DNA of 64,000 nucleotides, from the NCBI GenBank assembly GCA_032358165.1, contig JAALGY010000041.1:1364001-1428000 (forward strand), written 5' to 3'. Of the stretch, positions 53,321 through 64,000 are shown piece after piece. The first letter of the stretch is position 1. Each line of letters opens with the position of its first letter. The notes beneath the pieces are model-generated. The model had not been told where the DNA came from. It searched no databases and saw only the letters and a program-made list of their open reading frames with translations. Both the position numbers and the translations under genes were made by a program. Source of the stretch: Diplosphaera chodatii. Lineage: Eukaryota; Chlorophyta; Trebouxiophyceae; Prasiolales; Stichococcaceae.

Positions 53321-56300
53321 TCACTTCGACTTCTTTGGCGGGCGCTCCTTGATAAGTTGGTCGACAACTCCAGGGTCCGCCAGTGAAGACGTGTCCCTGC
53401 AACGTTGCATGGCTGTCAAACCGCCAATGCTGCCACTTTGGATAAGTTTGATTGATGTGCCAGAGAATCGAAACGACAGTGCCTGTTGGCTGCCCACGGC
53501 ACCTCAACGACCAGGCGGGAATGCACTGAATGGCAGGGAGCAACTCTCAGCTCTGTGCCTGGTTGCAGCACACGCACCCCAGGTCGTCGTCCTTGTGGTC
53601 GGCAATCTTGCGCAGGATGCGCCGCATGATCTTGCCGGACCGCGTTTTGGGCAGCCCTGCGCCGAGGCGTGCACCGCAGTCTCAGCACAGCACGCCGCAT
53701 TGACTGAGTTCATGGAGGCACTCTCAGCTGCAATGAGATGATGGTCGACGGGTTTTTGAGCACGTAGACAGTGATGCATGGTGACGCACCTGGTGCCCAG
53801 TGGATAACCTCTGGCACGGCGAAGGCGCCTGCACAGAGCAAGTACACTTTAGGCAGCAGCTTCACATGTGTGGAACACGGCAACACACCTTCGTTGTGAT
53901 GCTGCAAGCAATGAGTCAATCAGAGACACTCACCAATCTGGGAGCGGATGTGTCCGACCAGCGCCTTTTTGATGCCCTCACGGTCGCCGGCCTTGCCCGC
54001 CTCGTCGCTCAGCGTCACAAACGCGTAGATGGCCTGCCCTTTCACCTCGTGGTCAATCCTGCGAATGTGACAGGGTCGTTGCCAGGGCACCTTGTGTAGT
54101 TAGAGTGCAAGGCCTGATTTCTTGCTGGACGTTGCATTATTGTGTGGAGGACACAGCATTGGCAGAGAAGTAACACACCCGATGACTGCTGCCTCAGAGC
54201 AGGCACGGTGACCAGTGAGCGTGTTTTCCACCTCTGCAGTGCCGATGCGGTGGCCTGCAGGGCAAACAAAATGAGACCTTTGGCTACCATGTGCATGTGG
54301 GTTTGCAGACTGGGGCGATGACATCGCATTCAATCGCCATGCCATGCTGCCTGCTGAGCGCACCAGACACGTTGATGACATCGTCGACGCGGCCTGTGAT
54401 CCAGACGTAACCGTCAGTGTCAATCCGTGCGCCGTCGCCCGCGAAGTAGTATCCCTGTTTGGAGGTATATGGAGCTGAGCCGTTGGACCTGCTGTTGATC
54501 TTCGGTGTGGGTGCAAGCAACTTTGCGGGCCAGGCATCATGAGGCTTCTGCAGGCGCTCCTCACCTTGAACGGCTCAAAGTACGTCTTCTCGAAGCGCTC
54601 GTGGTTCTGGTACAGGTCTGCAAACGCACACCTTGTCTGATGGTCACATGCTGGCCTGCATGTGTGCCTGGGATGCCAAGTGTCTGTCAGACCTGTGGTG
54701 CAATCCCGGCATGCACACATAAAGAACTGCTGGGAAATCTGCACCTCGCATCATGGACGGCCATGCCCCTTTGAGCGCCAAAATGCCTGCATACCATGGC
54801 AGCCTATAAGCAAACCATCCGCCTGATGCTTCGATTCCCATCGTGCAGTGCCAACAGGCGTGGGCATTACAGTGTATAGCAGCCCTGCAGCACACCCTGT
54901 GCTGGACGCTCCTGGATCTCCTCGCCCTTCTCAGTCAGCAGCACAGGCTGGACACCAAAGAATGGCAGCGTTGCACACCCCGGCTTGGTGGGCCATGCGC
55001 CTGCACCGGGATGGGTGGTGCACAGTCGCTGCATCCTCCGCATATGTATCTGGCCGCTACAACTGTGACAACGCACTGATCGGGAGCAGGTCGCCATGCT
55101 ACTGTATGCTGGGCACCTGCCAATGGAGTCAACATTGCTGACCCTGTTTCTGTTTGCCACCATGTATCTGCAAGTAATATACTTTTGTCATTGTCAGTAG
55201 GGTCAAGTGCTGAATGCACCATGTCACAGCCACCGCATCTGCTTGGGCAGCTTGTCCTGCAGCACGAGCAATCCTTGTTGCAGTTGAGGCGCATGCCGCA
55301 CCTACTATCGGGCAGCGGCCCTCTCCCACTACCTGATCAAACCACTTCCACGCCGCATCCCCTGCGCAAACAACAGGCAGATGCAGTGACCTTTTGTTTC
55401 ATGTGTCATGCCAGGATGCTACCTTGGCTCACGGTCAGGGTGTGTGACAACACGGTGCCCTGGCCGCCAGACACATCTCACCACCTTTATGCTGTAGTCT
55501 GGTTCATGAAGAAAGTTCAAGCTGGCCATCTGTTGACAGCAACAATGACATGGCAGCGCACCGATGGGCTCGCCGACTGTGCCCAGCACGCGCAGTGAGG
55601 AGCGGTCGTGGCGCTTGACCGGCGCATCACCGTGCTGCATCAGCGCCCGGATGAGAGTGGGCGCCGTGTAAAACACACGCACCTGCACATCGGACGCACC
55701 GGACCGCGTCGGCTTCCCATCGCACGATTCATGCATATGCACAATCTGCCCAGCTGTACATGCAAGCTCGCTACTGGCTGCAAGTCACATCGAAGGACGA
55801 GCTGCGCACCCTGTAGCGCTCGATGACCTCCCACACGCGGTCGACTGTCGGGAAGGTGGGCGTGCTGCCGAACAACACCTGCAGTGCAAATGGTGTTAAC
55901 TCATCGCCAGTTGAAATTTCAATGGTGTCCACCTTTGGCTTGCACATGTTCGCAATCAATAGTATATGACTCGCCTGCGTGGCGCCCACGAGCAGGGGGC
56001 CATAGGCGAGGTAGGTGTGGCCGGTCACCCACCCGCAGTCCGCGGTGCACCAGAAAACATCGCCAGGCTGCAATATATGGTGTCAGCGTCCTCAGTGTTC
56101 CCCATGAGATCAGTGGATAACATGATAAACCGCGTTGCCTGCATGTGCTGTTTGCATTGTGAGTCTGCATGTCCGGTGCAGACCTGCAGGTCGAAGACAT
56201 AGCGGGTGCTGACGGCAGCCTGCACCATGTACCCGCCTGCGCCACGAGGGACCGCCCGGCCTCAAGGTCGTCTGCACAGTCAGCATCATGACATGCACGC

Positions 56301-58062
56301 TGGCGGTGTGTTGAAGCGCATGACTCACCGGTGCTGTGCATCACGCCCTTCGGCTTGCCAGTGGACCCCGAGGTGTACAGCAGGAACAGCGGGTCCTCCG
56401 CATCAACCCACTCCGGCGGGCAGTCGTTGGACTGCTGCCTCACTGCTTCCTGCCACCACACATCCCTGCAGCAGGTGTGACCCGTCTGCATGGCGACCTG
56501 CTACAGGCCAGGACTTCGACGTGCACAGCAGCTCGTGCCGTGTGGCGAGAACGCACCGGCCGGCAACCCAGTGCGTGTTGTTGGCGGGCAGAGCGGTCTT
56601 CTCAAACACCAGGCACGCCTTGACCTGCTCACATTTATGCTGACAGCTTAGAGCATCTGCAGCCAACGAAGAGATAAACATCTTGCTGTCATGTAGCCAT
56701 CAAAAGGCTGCGCACGCTGCACACCTTGTGGCCGCCCTTCTCTGTGAGCTTCAGAGCATCGTCCACAATGCTCTTCAGCCCCATCGTCTTTGCACCACGC
56801 CACACGCCCGTGGCTGTGATGACCACCTTGGCCCTGCACCGGCATGGCATGACATGTAGTGACATACGCTGCTTTGTCACGTAAGTGCACATGCCATCCG
56901 CCAGCGTTTTTGATTGATCGTGCTCAGTGCGCCAGCCTCACTTGCAGTCCAGCAGACGCTGCGACAGGGCCTCTGCGCTGAAGCCCGCAAACACAACGGT
57001 GTGCATTGCTCCAATGCGTGCGCATGCCAGCATGGCAATCGGCAGCTCGCAGATCATCGGCAGGTACACCCCTGTACCGGATAGCGACACAAGATATCAG
57101 GGTCCATTAGATAAATATTGCTGCCTGCAGAATGGGCCATTGCTGACTGCGGTAACGTGGGATCACCTAACACAGATGCGGATGGCACTGCTCAGGTCTG
57201 CATGCGCACCTACGGCATCCCCTTTCTTCACGCCCTGGCTCTTCAGCCAGTTGGCCTGCATGGCGGAGATCAAGCACCTGCTGTTACACTGCAGAAGCCA
57301 GGTGGTGCCACCTGAGCAGGAAACATACCCAACGAAGGGCCTTGAGTGTGTTATTGCAGCGCACCAGCCGGCAGGTCTCGTCCAGCACCTCCCTGTAGGA
57401 CATGGTGCGGGCGCGGAACACAGGGGCGCCATTGCCTTCCCACAGGAAGCAGGCTTGGTTGCCTCGGCCAGCCTCCACCCACCGATCCAGTGCATTGTAG
57501 CAGCTGCGATGGTTGGTGGCACAACATTCTGTCTCGCATCGCTTGATGGGCATTGCAACAGCAGCAGAACACAGGATCGGCAACCATCTGCAAGCGGCAG
57601 GCTGCAGCTCACATGTTGGTCTTTGCGCCACGGAACCACTCAATGGAGATTGGCCCCTTCCGCATGTCAAAATTGTAGCGATGGTGGTCTGGCACCCACC
57701 GCCTAAACCAGTACAGGTCTTCCGCCATCTGAAACACCAGGACTGGATTTAGGTGCTGCCTCTTGCTGCTCATCTAGAAGCTCGATGCAATAGCACATTA
57801 GGCGACGGAAACCGCGTTTCCAGGCATTGTCAAACGTGGATGGCACCTTGGCCCAGAAGTCGGCAGGTGCCTCAATGCTCCACTTGTAAAGGCGCTCGTA
57901 TTCTGCACGGCCTCCACTGAGAACAGGGATGCGGCCCATCTCTGCCTGTTCACCCACAGCAAACATGATCATACTAGGGTGTCAGCTATATGCGGAAGCT
58001 CACAGCTGCAATCAGTGTGCATTGCTGACCTGCACAGGCGATGTCGCCGAGGTTGGCTGCAT
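53321..58062 (-). CDS. ACS: Acetyl-CoA synthetase (AMP-forming)
   Basis: The N-terminal exon encodes [20 protein letters not shown] and [10 protein letters not shown] (57840-57940). Then come [10 protein letters not shown] (near 57490), the AMP-binding P-loop [19 protein letters not shown] (56335-56390), [20 protein letters not shown] (near 56030), [20 protein letters not shown] (near 55840), [10 protein letters not shown] (near 55650), [10 protein letters not shown] (near 55580), [11 protein letters not shown] (near 55150), [31 protein letters not shown] (near 54400) and a C-terminal [18 protein letters not shown] (near 53610). The Lys in RSGKIMRR is the catalytic, acetylation-regulated residue. 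A last small exon gives DTSSLADP and ends at 53321. It makes acetyl-CoA from acetate, ATP and CoA. The start at 58062 is the first in-frame Met; a targeting exon upstream is possible. It is a multi-domain enzyme of normal length. Confidence 0.93.
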
Positions 58063-58819
58063 GGTGATACTGGTGTCGTCATATGGCTGCCCGTGCACCG
58101 CCCCTGCTAAGACGAAACAAGTGACTGCAGCAAGGTCATGAGATGGTTGCAGCCTCGACCAGGTCGCAAAGATCATGCCTCCGTCATGACGTCCTCGAGC
58201 ACTGCATGATCGTCACACATTTGAACGCACTAATCAGGCAAAATGTATACCTGACGCAGGTGTGACTGCCAAATGACGTGCAAGGACGGCGATCCGATCC
58301 ATGGTTGCGCAGGAGCTGCGCTGCAGGACGTGCCGCAGCGAAGTCGCAGGCGCCGTCCTTTCAGAAACAACCGCCCCTGTGCAATTGAAGGGCGATCCGA
58401 CAGTCACTTGCCTGAAGTGACTGCTCGTCTGGTCATGCCATGCTACAGTCCAGCGCGATGGTTCAAGTCTTCAAAATTTACTGATTATCAAGTGTCAGCA
58501 CCTGTGGGGCAGCTGAGGTCAGCAGTCCACGATCACTCGGTGAGCGTGCTGCAGGCCCTGACGCGAGGCAGCAACGCCGCAGGATATCGGCTCACTTTGC
58601 TTGGAGCTGGTGACATGACGCAGTATACAGTCTCTCTTCATGACGGCTGTCGATCATCGATGACTCATAGCTAGCAGATTTTACTTAGATCTTTGTGCAC
58701 GTGCCACTGCAGTGTCACAAGGGCGTCCAAACTGCCGGAAGGATTGCTGCCCTCGCTGTTGTGGCGAGCACACCAACGGCAGGGCTTCGCTGCGGCACCG
58801 CATTCAATGCAGGGAGCCT
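58063..58819. other. Region between acetyl-CoA synthetase and VPS34
   Basis: About 760 bp between two minus-strand genes: ACS promoter plus VPS34 3' UTR. A plus-strand open stretch at 58273-58674 (133 codons) has no recognised similarity and is probably chance. Confidence 0.5.

Positions 58820-64000
<5,181 letters not shown>

Noticed and set aside
58273..58674. Plus-strand open frame in the ACS/VPS34 spacer
   Set aside because: It has no similarity to any family I know and lies in the expected 3' UTR and promoter interval.

Overview
This is a nuclear segment of a eukaryotic alga, most likely a green alga (chlorophyte). Nearly every gene is broken by short introns, mostly GT-AG with an acceptor of the type tgcag. 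Coding exons are much richer in G+C than introns and intergenic DNA. The proteins are plant-like: a type I vacuolar H+-pyrophosphatase, a histidine phosphotransfer protein, a plant-style JmjN-JmjC demethylase and a proline-rich wall-type protein. No operon, insertion sequence, CRISPR array, rRNA or tRNA was recognised.

Layout from left to right (strand in brackets): possible 3' end of a gene cut by the window edge (+, 1-380); Elongin C (-, 532-1063); DCAF1 (+, 2914-11481); VMA12-type V-ATPase assembly factor (-, 11740-12692); ASH2L/TRAUCO (+, 13496-16151); proline-rich wall-type protein (-, 16345-17497); ubiquitin-specific protease (-, 18023-23819); C-terminal part of an unidentified gene (-, 25392-25933); JmjN/JmjC H3K4 demethylase (+, 26239-31662); P-loop small-molecule kinase of the YFH7/uridine-kinase type (+, 32196-34028); myo-inositol oxygenase-like protein with a long extension (-, 34931-38925); H+-pyrophosphatase (-, 39728-44512); HPt protein (+, 44970-45689); CTU2 (-, 46107-48677); ER-type DNAJC3/P58IPK (+, 49806-52860); acetyl-CoA synthetase (-, 53321-58062); VPS34 PI3-kinase (-, 58820 to beyond the right edge).

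Themes: ubiquitin machinery (Elongin C, DCAF1, USP), the H3K4 methylation cycle (ASH2L as writer subunit, the JmjC protein as candidate eraser), and endomembrane or vacuole functions (VMA12, H+-PPase, DNAJC3, VPS34). This grouping is probably chance gene order, not a functional cluster.

The most striking observation is the myo-inositol oxygenase-like gene. A ten-exon model keeps phase throughout and gives 726 residues. The C-terminal 280 residues align along their whole length with MIOX, but four of the six di-iron ligand positions are replaced. It looks like a pseudoenzyme, or a protein with a new function, carried behind a 446-residue low-complexity extension. Exon joins throughout were inferred by eye from splice motifs, phase and family similarity; no alignment or search was run.
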